From Candidatus Margulisiibacteriota bacterium (GTDB lineage Bacteria > Margulisbacteria > WOR-1 > XYC2-FULL-46-14 > JAHJBW01), in contig JAHJBW010000209.1 in NCBI GenBank assembly GCA_018813405.1, positions 1 through 19,897 of the forward strand: DNA of 19,897 nt, read 5' to 3'. The notes below the pieces were generated by a model, which did not search any database, was not told the origin of the DNA, and worked only from the letters and a program-made list of their open reading frames with translations. A program made the position numbers and the translations under genes. Of this stretch, positions 7,395 to 13,240 are shown piece by piece; the first letter of the stretch is position 1; every line of letters begins with the position of its first letter.

Positions 7395-7808
7395 ATGAAA
7401 ACCTATACTGACTACCTATGGATCAATACAAAAAAACAAAAAGAACTTATCAACATTACCCAACAAGTCCGGGAAGCTGTCAAAAAGTCTGGCGTCAAAG
7501 AGGGGATGGCGCTTATAAATTCAATGCATATTACATCTTCTGTCTTTATCAATGATGAAGAACCTGGACTTAAACAGGACTTCCTGAAATGGCTTGAGGA
7601 GATTGCCCCGGAGCGGCCGGAATATAAGCACCACCAGACCGGCGAAACCAATGCTGACGCCCATCTAAAGCGTACTATCATGGGCAGGGAAGTGTTAGTT
7701 GCAATTACTAAGGGAGATCTAGATTTCGGCCCGTGGGAGCAGATCTTCTATGGCGAGTTTGATGGCCAGCGCAGGAAAAGGGTGCTAGTTAAGATAATCG
7801 GCGAGTAA
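7395..7808 (+). CDS. YjbQ family (UPF0047) protein
   Basis: 137 residues, the normal size for the UPF0047/YjbQ family. Some members have weak thiamine-phosphate synthase activity, but the physiological role is unsettled. Family motifs visible are the internal MHITSSVFINDEEP, HHQTGETNADAHLKRTIMG with its conserved His/Asn/Asp/His residues, and the C-terminal GPWEQIFYGEFDGQRRKR. The family forms a compact homotrimeric beta-rich fold. It is a single-gene unit divergent from tsaD, with a good sigma70-like promoter that places transcription start at the ATG. No terminator is obvious immediately after the stop; a 6-bp hairpin at 7817-7833 lacks a T-run. The functional label should be treated as family-level only. 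Confidence 0.88.
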   Translation: MKTYTDYLWINTKKQKELINITQQVREAVKKSGVKEGMALINSMHITSSVFINDEEPGLKQDFLKWLEEIAPERPEYKHHQTGETNADAHLKRTIMGREVLVAITKGDLDFGPWEQIFYGEFDGQRRKRVLVKIIGE

Positions 7809-7890
7809 TAAGTTTGTTGCTAAATCATAGCAAAATCGTGAAATTTTGGCCTGGATCCGGCGATATATATTTGAAGGCTCAGCCAGCCTG

Positions 7891-7919
7891 TTGTGGCTGG
7901 AATTGTCTTGTGATATCAT
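7891..7919 (+). promoter_or_regulatory. Promoter of the leader-peptide transcript
   Basis: -35 TTGTGG (7891-7896), 17-bp spacer, -10 TATCAT (7914-7919, 5/6). Start is expected near 7926, six nt before the leader ATG. A perfect 6-bp inverted repeat CCAGCC...GGCTGG (7883-7900) covers the -35 and could be an operator. Confidence 0.45.
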
Positions 7920-7931
7920 TAATAAAGTAAG

Positions 7932-8024
7932 ATGAGTAATCAACTGATGAAAATGAATAAGGTAGCCATTCTGATCAACCTGCTCGTATTGCGAGCGGGT
8001 GCCGGGAGGACTACGTTGTTCTAA
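7932..8024 (+). CDS. Putative branched-chain amino acid leader peptide
   Basis: A 30-codon frame (ATG 7932, stop TAA 8022-8024) with further in-frame ATGs at 7947 and 7953. From codon 10 it reads KVAILINLLVLRAGAG, so 10 of 30 residues are Leu, Ile or Val, concentrated just upstream of an intrinsic terminator. The Leu-Leu-Val-Leu codons (7980-7991) form the 5' arm and loop of a perfect 9-bp hairpin with one G-U pair (7978-7986/7992-8000). This matches the classical layout of transcription attenuators such as leuL, ilvL or ivbL. It has not been shown to be translated; the call rests on composition, position and the downstream gene, which resembles the leucine-feedback domain of 2-isopropylmalate synthase. 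Confidence 0.6.
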   Translation: MSNQLMKMNKVAILINLLVLRAGAGRTTLF

Positions 8025-8089
8025 GTCGTTAGTTTAAGCTAGAAAAACAAAGAGACCACCGGAACCAAAAATTCCGGTGGTTTTTTTTT
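7978..8089 (+). promoter_or_regulatory. Candidate transcription attenuator (mutually exclusive hairpins)
   Basis: Three pairings can be drawn by eye. Hairpin 1:2 is ACCTGCTCG (7978-7986) with CGAGCGGGT (7992-8000). The 3:4 terminator is 8055-8064 with 8072-8081. An alternative 2:3 pairing is GGTGCCGG (7998-8005) with CCGGAACC (8059-8066), 7 of 8 pairs, which would use part of the 1:2 stem and disrupt the terminator. A ribosome stalled on the Leu/Val codons would be expected to open 1:2 and favour 2:3, allowing readthrough when branched-chain aminoacyl-tRNA is scarce. The energies have not been computed. Confidence 0.5.
8055..8089 (+). terminator. Rho-independent terminator
   Basis: A perfect 10-bp stem, ACCACCGGAA (8055-8064) and TTCCGGTGGT (8072-8081), with a 7-nt loop, followed by an unbroken run of nine T (8081-8089). 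It sits between the leader peptide and the LeuA-domain gene, the expected place for an attenuator terminator. Confidence 0.95.
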
Positions 8090-8112
8090 GATATAAAGAG
8101 GAGGGATATAAA

Positions 8113-8460
8113 ATGGGGAGATATAGTTTGAAACATTATTCGGAGCGTACGGAGATAAACATGATCAAGGAGACCTTTATTTATGCGGTTGTTGGTGAAG
8201 ATAAGCTGGATTTTGAGATAAAAAGCAAAGGGATAAACCCCATTGATGCCTTCCTTACGGGATTAAGGCGGTATATGTGGATCAAGGTCGATATCTTTAT
8301 GCATGAAGAACGCGCCTTGATTTCCGGCAACGATCCTCAAGCTTTAGCCTGTATTGGTCTAAGGCATGGCGCTAGAACGGCTTACGGCATCGGGATGGAT
8401 AGCAATAAGGGCAGGGCGTCAATTAAAGCGCTGTTGAACGCGCTTAATAAAATACTATGA
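8113..8460 (+). CDS. Free-standing LeuA-type allosteric (dimerisation) domain protein
   Basis: 115 residues. From about residue 25 to the end it resembles the C-terminal regulatory domain of 2-isopropylmalate/citramalate synthase (LeuA_dimer): a beta strand (DKLDFEIKSKG), then INPIDAFLTGLRRYM matching the NGPVDA helix, a central beta hairpin, and the closing NKGRASIKALLNALNKIL matching the DIVxASxxALLNALN helix. In LeuA this domain binds leucine for feedback inhibition. No catalytic TIM-barrel is encoded here. The start is supported by AGGAGG (8099-8104) 8 nt upstream; ATG 8161 is an alternative. A leader peptide and terminator precede it, suggesting attenuation by branched-chain amino acid supply. 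It could be a split subunit, a separate leucine sensor, or a remnant of a degraded leuA. The family assignment is by eye. Confidence 0.7.
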   Translation: MGRYSLKHYSERTEINMIKETFIYAVVGEDKLDFEIKSKGINPIDAFLTGLRRYMWIKVDIFMHEERALISGNDPQALACIGLRHGARTAYGIGMDSNKGRASIKALLNALNKIL

Positions 8461-8474
8461 ACGAGCGGCAGCCG

Positions 8475-9353
8475 CTACTCAATTTTTAGCAGGTCTTTCT
8501 CCAGCTGTTGTCTGCTTTTTTCGTGGCCGCCCAGGGTGTCGGCGGCAACCTTGTCCTCGATCTCTTTGCGTATAAAGGGCAGGGTCATCATGTCCGCAAA
8601 GATCAGTTTGCCGGCGGCGTAAGCTTTCTTGTCAATTGTAATGGTGCTCCTTATCAAAAATGCCTGGGTCTGGCCTTTTTCAAATATGGCGGACTGGAGC
8701 AGGGCGGATTTTTTAGGGCCCAGTTCATATCGTGCCGTAAAGCTGTCGAGCTTATTGTATTTTTTATAGAAAGTATCACGGTACAGGTCAAAGTTCTCGG
8801 TATTGATCCTTGAAAAGGTTAGCGCGAACTTGCCGTCATAGAAAACATAGTAGGTGTCGTCAGGCTCATAATAAACGGAAGCAAATTTGCGCGGGACATA
8901 CTCGAACATGACCCTTTGCGTGCCGCTCGAGTCCTTTTCCGAGATCGGGGCCCCCAACAGTATCGCAATATCGTTGTCGTCCGCTGTTCCGGTAATTTCC
9001 GCGCTAAGAAGGGAGGGACTCCCTGCAAATCCCTTGATCTCTTTGAATCGGTTGAAATCTGCTCCCCAGGGGACGTCTTTGTAGCTGGCCCCTTCCTGTT
9101 GAGGGGTTGGTGCCGGAGCGACTGGGCTAGCTTCTGGCGAGGCGGTCACTGCTTCGGGGGTTGGGATGACAACCTTTTCAGCCGTGGGCTCGACAGTTAC
9201 AGGGGTTGGCGCGACGGCTGGTTCTGTCGCCGGGGCGGGTGTTGCTATTGGGCTGTCTTCTTCAAAAAAGCCAAATATCGCAAAGGCCTTACCAGAAGCG
9301 GCCGACATAAGTATGGCGAAGATAAAAAAGAATATGAGATATTTACTCTTCAT
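8475..9353 (-). CDS. Secreted/periplasmic protein of unknown function with Pro/Ala-rich linker
   Basis: 292 residues from the chosen ATG 9353 (MKSKYLIFF); the frame is open to 9392, but the later start begins exactly at a signal peptide. Residues 1-25 are a hydrophobic signal sequence ending SGKAFA, a likely signal peptidase I site. Residues about 35-90 form a low-complexity Pro/Ala/Thr/Val linker. The rest (about 90-292) is a globular domain with PWGADFNRFKEIKGF, reminiscent of periplasmic proteins that begin with a short WG-x-x-F repeat, then a Tyr-rich beta region and a charged helical tail. I do not recognise the family. GGGGG 8 nt upstream may serve as a ribosome site. It is monocistronic, with a good promoter, and convergent with the LeuA-domain gene (14-bp gap). 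Confidence 0.8.
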   Translation of the reverse strand: MKSKYLIFFFIFAILMSAASGKAFAIFGFFEEDSPIATPAPATEPAVAPTPVTVEPTAEKVVIPTPEAVTASPEASPVAPAPTPQQEGASYKDVPWGADFNRFKEIKGFAGSPSLLSAEITGTADDNDIAILLGAPISEKDSSGTQRVMFEYVPRKFASVYYEPDDTYYVFYDGKFALTFSRINTENFDLYRDTFYKKYNKLDSFTARYELGPKKSALLQSAIFEKGQTQAFLIRSTITIDKKAYAAGKLIFADMMTLPFIRKEIEDKVAADTLGGHEKSRQQLEKDLLKIE

Positions 9354-9383
9354 TTTTGTTGCCCCCAGATGAGATTTCACAAT

Positions 9384-9412
9384 ATTATGCAACTTAATGA
9401 AGTGTGAGTCAA
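9384..9412 (-). promoter_or_regulatory. Promoter of the periplasmic protein gene
   Basis: -35 TTGACT (9407-9412, 5/6), 17-bp spacer, -10 CATAAT (9384-9389, 5/6). The -35 overlaps the TGA stop of the upstream DUF2156 gene. Start is expected near 9377, giving a leader of about 24 nt. Confidence 0.65.
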
Positions 9413-10278
9413 CGGGAAATTGTGTACTTGTTCACCAGATGGTGGGGATGATAGGAAAGTTTAGCTTTACGCAGTCCCGGGATGCCCAGGTCCTGCTCGC
9501 GGTTGATGTATTTCATTTTTGACCACTCATTTATTACAAACTCCTGGTTGACCACTTGTGATAGACCTTTGTAGTCTGGATTGGCGGTCTCAAAATGGAT
9601 GACAGCGGTTTGAGGGTTAAGCCTGGTGCCTACAGTAAAGGCCTGTAATTTTCCTCCAATGAATATGCCGCCGCCGGCAAGTCCCAATGCCTCAAAATTG
9701 GCAAAGGTGGTCTCCAGGACGCTCCTTTGAACTATCCCGGACACCTTGATGAGTGTCTTGCCTTTGGCCCAGTGGTCGAACACTTTAAGGCAAGCATCAA
9801 AGTCATTGGGTTGCAGCCGCCTGTATTCATAGGAATGATTCTTCTTGAACCTTCTAATATGATTACGCTTGCCGTCATATTTTTTCCCCTCCAGTTCGAT
9901 CAGGTCTTTGGCAAGATAGACATAATCAAAGTGATCTCGGACCTGCTCGACCCTGTATTGAGGGTCATTCTTGAATTTCTCGGCAATGTATTCGGGAACG
10001 CGGCTGACAAGGGGCGTAAAAGAAAGCATTTTATCAATAGTATCCCTTATCTTATGATCTCCGATTGGCGCGTAAAAGAAAGCCGGCTGGTTGAACGGTT
10101 CTAACAGGACGCAAAGGTTGTTGTTTATCGTGGTCACTTTGGGGAAATCGTATGGTTTCCAGACGAACATGTTGCTAAAAGCAAACTCACAAATACTGGG
10201 CGGGTATTTTTTAAGATAGCGATCTATGCAATGTTTGCAATCAAGATCTACGGCCTTAAACTCGGGAAATCTGGGCAT
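9409..10278 (-). CDS. DUF2156 / phosphatidylglycerol lysyltransferase C-terminal domain protein
   Basis: 289 residues from ATG 10278 (MPRFPEFKAV). The protein matches the DUF2156 (LPG_synthase_C) pattern, two GNAT-like folds related to the MprF catalytic domain. Visible pieces are RYLKKYPPSICEFAFSNMFVWKPY near the N-terminus, then KYDGKRNHIRRFKKNH, then GGIFIGGKLQAFTVG and INREQDLGIPGLRKAKLSYHP. The family probably transfers an aminoacyl or acyl group; no membrane flippase domain is present, so it is not full MprF. The frame is open to 10314, overlapping the GNAT gene. The chosen start fits the family N-terminus and lies in the right arm of a perfect hairpin whose left arm carries the stop of the GNAT gene, suggesting translational coupling. 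It is the last gene of a three-gene operon. Confidence 0.82.
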   Translation of the reverse strand: MPRFPEFKAVDLDCKHCIDRYLKKYPPSICEFAFSNMFVWKPYDFPKVTTINNNLCVLLEPFNQPAFFYAPIGDHKIRDTIDKMLSFTPLVSRVPEYIAEKFKNDPQYRVEQVRDHFDYVYLAKDLIELEGKKYDGKRNHIRRFKKNHSYEYRRLQPNDFDACLKVFDHWAKGKTLIKVSGIVQRSVLETTFANFEALGLAGGGIFIGGKLQAFTVGTRLNPQTAVIHFETANPDYKGLSQVVNQEFVINEWSKMKYINREQDLGIPGLRKAKLSYHPHHLVNKYTISR

Positions 10279-10301
10279 GAACCTTTTTGGTTCATGCCCG
10301 G
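10271..10301 (-). promoter_or_regulatory. Hairpin spanning the GNAT stop and DUF2156 start codons
   Basis: Perfect 11-bp arms GGGCATGAACC (10273-10283) and GGTTCATGCCC (10289-10299) with a 5-nt loop, extended by a G-U and a C-G pair. In the mRNA the GNAT stop codon (10292-10294) lies in the 5' arm and the DUF2156 ATG (10276-10278) in the 3' arm. The start would be hidden until a ribosome translating the GNAT gene opens the stem. There is no T-run, so it is not a terminator. Confidence 0.6.
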
Positions 10302-10711
10302 GCAGTTTTTGCATATTTCATTATAGTACAGCGGTCTCTATGGGCGCAACCCTGGCACCATTCTTCTTTCTTGTGCATGCCTGCCGGGTACTGGGAAACA
10401 GGGATGAAGCCGAATGGTTTAAAAAAGTCAGGAATAATTGTGGCCAGATAAAGGTCTCTTTTGCTTTTGCCAATGATCGCTTTTATCAGTCGGGAAGCGA
10501 TCTGCTTTTTGCGATAGGCTTCATCCACCCCCAGGGAGCAAAGCTCGTCACAGTCGGGATGCTGCAAAAGTCGGGCTATGCCTACAATTTTTCCGTCTTC
10601 TTCGGCCACAATAAATTCCCTTGCCCGCATATCTTCCGAATCCAGGGCATACTTTTTGGCGAGGTTGGTGATGCCGTTAATGTCTTTTGCGTCGGCCTGT
10701 CTGATGATCAT
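10292..10711 (-). CDS. GNAT family N-acetyltransferase
   Basis: 139 residues with the GNAT fold order: MIIRQADAKDINGITNLAKKYAL (beta1-alpha1), FIVAEEDGKIVGIARLL (beta2-beta3), ELCSLGVDEAYRKKQIASRLI (motif A; the usual Q/RxxGxG/A is present as RKKQIA, a degenerate form), and FFKPFGFIPV near the end. The C-terminal tail carries a small Cys/His cluster, EEWCQGCAHRDRC, which could bind a metal. It resembles small ArgA-like acetyltransferases, but the substrate is not predictable. Its ATG overlaps the stop of the preceding gene by 4 nt, and its 3' end feeds into a hairpin at the start of the DUF2156 gene. Both neighbours being GNAT-fold or unknown enzymes suggests a small modification operon. Confidence 0.85.
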   Translation of the reverse strand: MIIRQADAKDINGITNLAKKYALDSEDMRAREFIVAEEDGKIVGIARLLQHPDCDELCSLGVDEAYRKKQIASRLIKAIIGKSKRDLYLATIIPDFFKPFGFIPVSQYPAGMHKKEEWCQGCAHRDRCTIMKYAKTARA

Positions 10712-11424
10712 AGGTCAATTAATTTCACCAGGATCGTGTCTGATCCCATTGGTTTTATGTCTTCCAGGACCGAATGTCCGATCAATTTGTTATCGGCGAG
10801 ACAAAATTTCAGGTCCTGTATGTCCCTTGCGGCCTGCCTTAATGTTGCCGCCTCACAGTTTTCTTCCTCCAATAATAAATATAATTTTAACACACTCTGC
10901 ATCCTTTCCAAAAGATTTTCAGGGGCACTGCTCCAGAAAAACCTGAAACCCCGATAGAACAGGTCGTGCTGGGGATCTTCGTTCTTATGGCCGGTGATGC
11001 AGGCGAACGGGAAGGCCTCCAACCCTTGGCACAGGGCCAGGACCGCTTTTTGGTGTTGCAGGAAGGTTCTTGCGGCCTGATCCCGGTCGTGGATTTTTGG
11101 GAGAAGACAATTCATGAGCACGGTCCCACGGGGAACGATATCGCAAAATGTTTTTGGGAGCACTATTTGGGCGCCCGAATAGAAAGATATATCATTGTGT
11201 TCTGTGGGGCTTTCGGGCGGGGTAAGATAGACAGCGAAAGCGGTTTCAGAAAGCCTTTCGCAAGGCTGGCAATTCAAGCCGTGCTTTTCCAATAAATCCC
11301 TGGCTTGTTTGTGGGTTGTCAGACCACTTAATGCGCTGGCAATGTGTTGAGGCGTCCTGTGTGTTTTGATCGAAGACGACCTTAACCAGCTTAGTAAGGG
11401 ATGACTTTTTGTAATTGAGAGCAT
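10708..11424 (-). CDS. Protein of unknown function
   Basis: 238 residues, not recognised. No signal peptide or membrane segment is evident. It contains several Cys and His residues (HGLNCQPCERL, LALCQGLEAFPFACITGHK) and a Leu/Glu-rich helix (KLYLLLEEENCEAATLRQ). The start is supported by AGAGG 8-9 nt before ATG 11424 and by an upstream promoter. The stop overlaps the GNAT start as ATGA, so the two proteins are probably made in similar amounts. It is the first gene of the operon with GNAT and DUF2156. Codon use looks like its neighbours. Too little is conserved by eye for a functional proposal. Confidence 0.75.
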   Translation of the reverse strand: MLSITKSHPLLSWLRSSSIKTHRTPQHIASALSGLTTHKQARDLLEKHGLNCQPCERLSETAFAVYLTPPESPTEHNDISFYSGAQIVLPKTFCDIVPRGTVLMNCLLPKIHDRDQAARTFLQHQKAVLALCQGLEAFPFACITGHKNEDPQHDLFYRGFRFFWSSAPENLLERMQSVLKLYLLLEEENCEAATLRQAARDIQDLKFCLADNKLIGHSVLEDIKPMGSDTILVKLIDL

Positions 11425-11441
11425 AGTATTACCTCTGGATA

Positions 11442-11471
11442 ATTATCGTGGAAATAAAGAAATAATTTCAA
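11442..11471 (-). promoter_or_regulatory. Promoter of the unknown-GNAT-DUF2156 operon
   Basis: -35 TTGAAA (11466-11471), 18-bp spacer, -10 GATAAT (11442-11447, 5/6). Start is expected near 11435, leaving an 11-nt leader that still contains AGAGG. It lies in the AT-rich 59-bp gap after the glycosyltransferase gene. Confidence 0.55.
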
Positions 11472-11483
11472 TATTAAATAAAA

Positions 11484-12203
11484 TTATCTAAAGAGTATCT
11501 TTAAATACCATTTCAGGTAATGCGGCAGCCATTTAAAGGTCTTAAAATTGGACTTGCCGTGAGTTCGCTCTTTCCAGGTCGTAGGAAGCTCGACGATCTT
11601 GAAACCTTTAAGATAAGCCTTTACGGTTATTTCCGTGGCCACGGCAAACCCTGCCTCGCTTTCGATCTTCATTCCCTCCAGCACCTTCCTATTATATAGC
11701 CGGTAGCTGTTGGAGATGTCGTGTATCTTGAGGCCGGACAAAAAGTATGTTCCCAGTCCCGCCAGGCGTGAAAGATTTCCTTTGATGAACGGCGCTCCCT
11801 CTAGCTTTCCGCCTTTCATATATCTTGAGGGACATACGATATCAGCGCCTTCATCCGCAAGTTTAAGCATCTGTGGGATTATCGAGTATTCATCAGAGCC
11901 GTCAGCCATGGTCACCAGTATCAGGTCTTCTTTGGCCTCTTCAAGCCCGGTCTTGAGGGCCTGCGCCACGCCCCTGCCGTATTTGTTCTTTAGAAGGGTC
12001 AGTCCTGGATACCTGGCTAGCTCTCGCTTTACAGGCGGCAGGGTGGTGTCGTCATCGGTGTCGTAAATTAAATGGATGGCCCAATGAAGGCGGGAAACCG
12101 ATTTCCCGCCTTCATTGGAAATCACGCGATACAATGCATCCAATGTCTTGAGTATCTGTTCCCCTTCATTATAGACCGGTATGACTATGCCCAGAGATGG
12201 CAT
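11484..12203 (-). CDS. Family 2 glycosyltransferase (dolichol-phosphate-mannose synthase-like)
   Basis: 239 residues. It starts with LGIVIPVYNEGEQI, the GT-A nucleotide-binding start of GT2 enzymes, with IYDTDDDTT and the metal-binding VTMADGSDEYS later, then VCPSRYMKGG and the C-terminal ERTHGKSNFK, as in polyprenyl-phosphate glycosyltransferases of the DPM1/ArnC type. There is no C-terminal membrane domain. Between the first helix and the second strand, residues 30-40 read NEGGKSVSRLH, encoded by a palindromic element inserted in frame (12081-12118); homologues are shorter there. It is the last gene of the long operon, with only 4 nt between it and the epimerase gene, fitting a polysaccharide or glycan pathway. 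Confidence 0.9.
   Translation of the reverse strand: MPSLGIVIPVYNEGEQILKTLDALYRVISNEGGKSVSRLHWAIHLIYDTDDDTTLPPVKRELARYPGLTLLKNKYGRGVAQALKTGLEEAKEDLILVTMADGSDEYSIIPQMLKLADEGADIVCPSRYMKGGKLEGAPFIKGNLSRLAGLGTYFLSGLKIHDISNSYRLYNRKVLEGMKIESEAGFAVATEITVKAYLKGFKIVELPTTWKERTHGKSNFKTFKWLPHYLKWYLKILFR
12081..12118 (-). repeat. In-frame palindromic element, copy 3 (in glycosyltransferase gene)
   Basis: Perfect 17-bp arms (12081-12097 and 12102-12118) around a 4-nt loop. The TGAAGG...CCTTCA core (12085-12114) is exactly 30 bp, the same length as the gatA copy. It is read as EGGKSVSRLH on the coding strand, same phase as in gatA and tsaD. Confidence 0.9.
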
Positions 12204-12207
12204 TGGC

Positions 12208-13227
12208 CTATATCCCTCCGATCTTGATCTGTTCGGCTAACCAGGGGATCACTTCATCCAGCATGGTGTCGAGCGAGGTGGTCGCCTCAAAGCCCAGCAG
12301 TTTTTTGGACTTTGATACATCCGGCACGCGTTTTTGAACATCATACTCATAGGCCTTATCACAAACATACTTAAAAGGTTTATCTTTATTGATCTTTTTC
12401 CAGATGACTTCTGCCAACTTTAGCACCGTGGTAGATTCAGCGGTAGAAAGGTTAAAGTCTTGATTGACCGCTTTTTCACTTTCAAGGCAAAGCCTAATGC
12501 CTCTGGCCAAGTCCCCGCCGTAAGTGTAGTGTCGTATTTGATTGCCTTTTCCTAAAATATGCAGTGGATCTTGCCCCTTGAGGACTTTCTGTACCAGGTC
12601 CGGCACCACATGGCTCATCGCCAGCTTTACATTGCCCGACATTATCTCTTTGTCACAGATGGCGCGTTTTTCCCCGGTTCCCACGCAGTTGAAAGGTCTT
12701 ATTATGGTGTAGGGTAATTTATACTGCTCAAATCCACCTTGAGCAAAGTATTCTACTGCCAGCTTCTGGAAACCGTAGGTAGAAAGCGGTGGAGGGCATT
12801 TTCTCTCTTCACCCTCGGCGGACGGAAACCTGGCGGTGCTTTCAAAGACCATAGAAGAAGACATGACATTTATCTTCTTTAATTTCTTGTTCTGATGCGC
12901 CCAGATGGCGGCGTCAAAAGTGGAGGCCATTATTCTTTCGTTCTCGGCCAGGAGGTCATAGGCCCTTTCGTGGAAAAGGGAGATACCTCCGATAATGGCC
13001 GCGGCGGCAACTACCTGATCGCAATCCTCGATCAATTTCTTCATCAGGCCAACATCTTTGGCGTCGCCTTCGGTGAAGTGATATTTAGGATGTTTGTCGT
13101 AGCTTTTTTCTACCTTGCCGTATTTGGAGTAGTTGTCTATGCCCACAACTTCGTAGCCGTTGTTGAGCAGTTCTTCAACAAGATATCCGCAGATAAACCC
13201 GGCCGAGCCGGTGACCAAAACTTTCAT
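12208..13227 (-). CDS. NAD-dependent epimerase/dehydratase (extended SDR)
   Basis: 339 residues. The N-terminal Rossmann motif reads VTGSAGFICGYL: the usual TGxxGxxG has Cys at position 13 in place of the third Gly, which is unusual. The catalytic S/T-Y-K set is visible as MSSSMVFE, Y150 and K154 (STYGFQK). The IIRPFNCVG and RHYTYGGDLARGI segments are typical of NDP-sugar epimerases and dehydratases (RmlB/GalE/WbpP-like class). The substrate is not determinable. It sits 13 nt downstream of the nucleotide-sugar dehydrogenase gene and 4 nt before the glycosyltransferase gene, so the three likely build and attach a modified sugar. Confidence 0.9.
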   Translation of the reverse strand: MKVLVTGSAGFICGYLVEELLNNGYEVVGIDNYSKYGKVEKSYDKHPKYHFTEGDAKDVGLMKKLIEDCDQVVAAAAIIGGISLFHERAYDLLAENERIMASTFDAAIWAHQNKKLKKINVMSSSMVFESTARFPSAEGEERKCPPPLSTYGFQKLAVEYFAQGGFEQYKLPYTIIRPFNCVGTGEKRAICDKEIMSGNVKLAMSHVVPDLVQKVLKGQDPLHILGKGNQIRHYTYGGDLARGIRLCLESEKAVNQDFNLSTAESTTVLKLAEVIWKKINKDKPFKYVCDKAYEYDVQKRVPDVSKSKKLLGFEATTSLDTMLDEVIPWLAEQIKIGGI

Positions 13228-13240
13228 TTTGCGATCCTTT

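Noticed and set aside
7817..7833. Terminator after the yjbQ homologue
   Set aside because: Only a 6-bp AT-containing stem with no following T-run.
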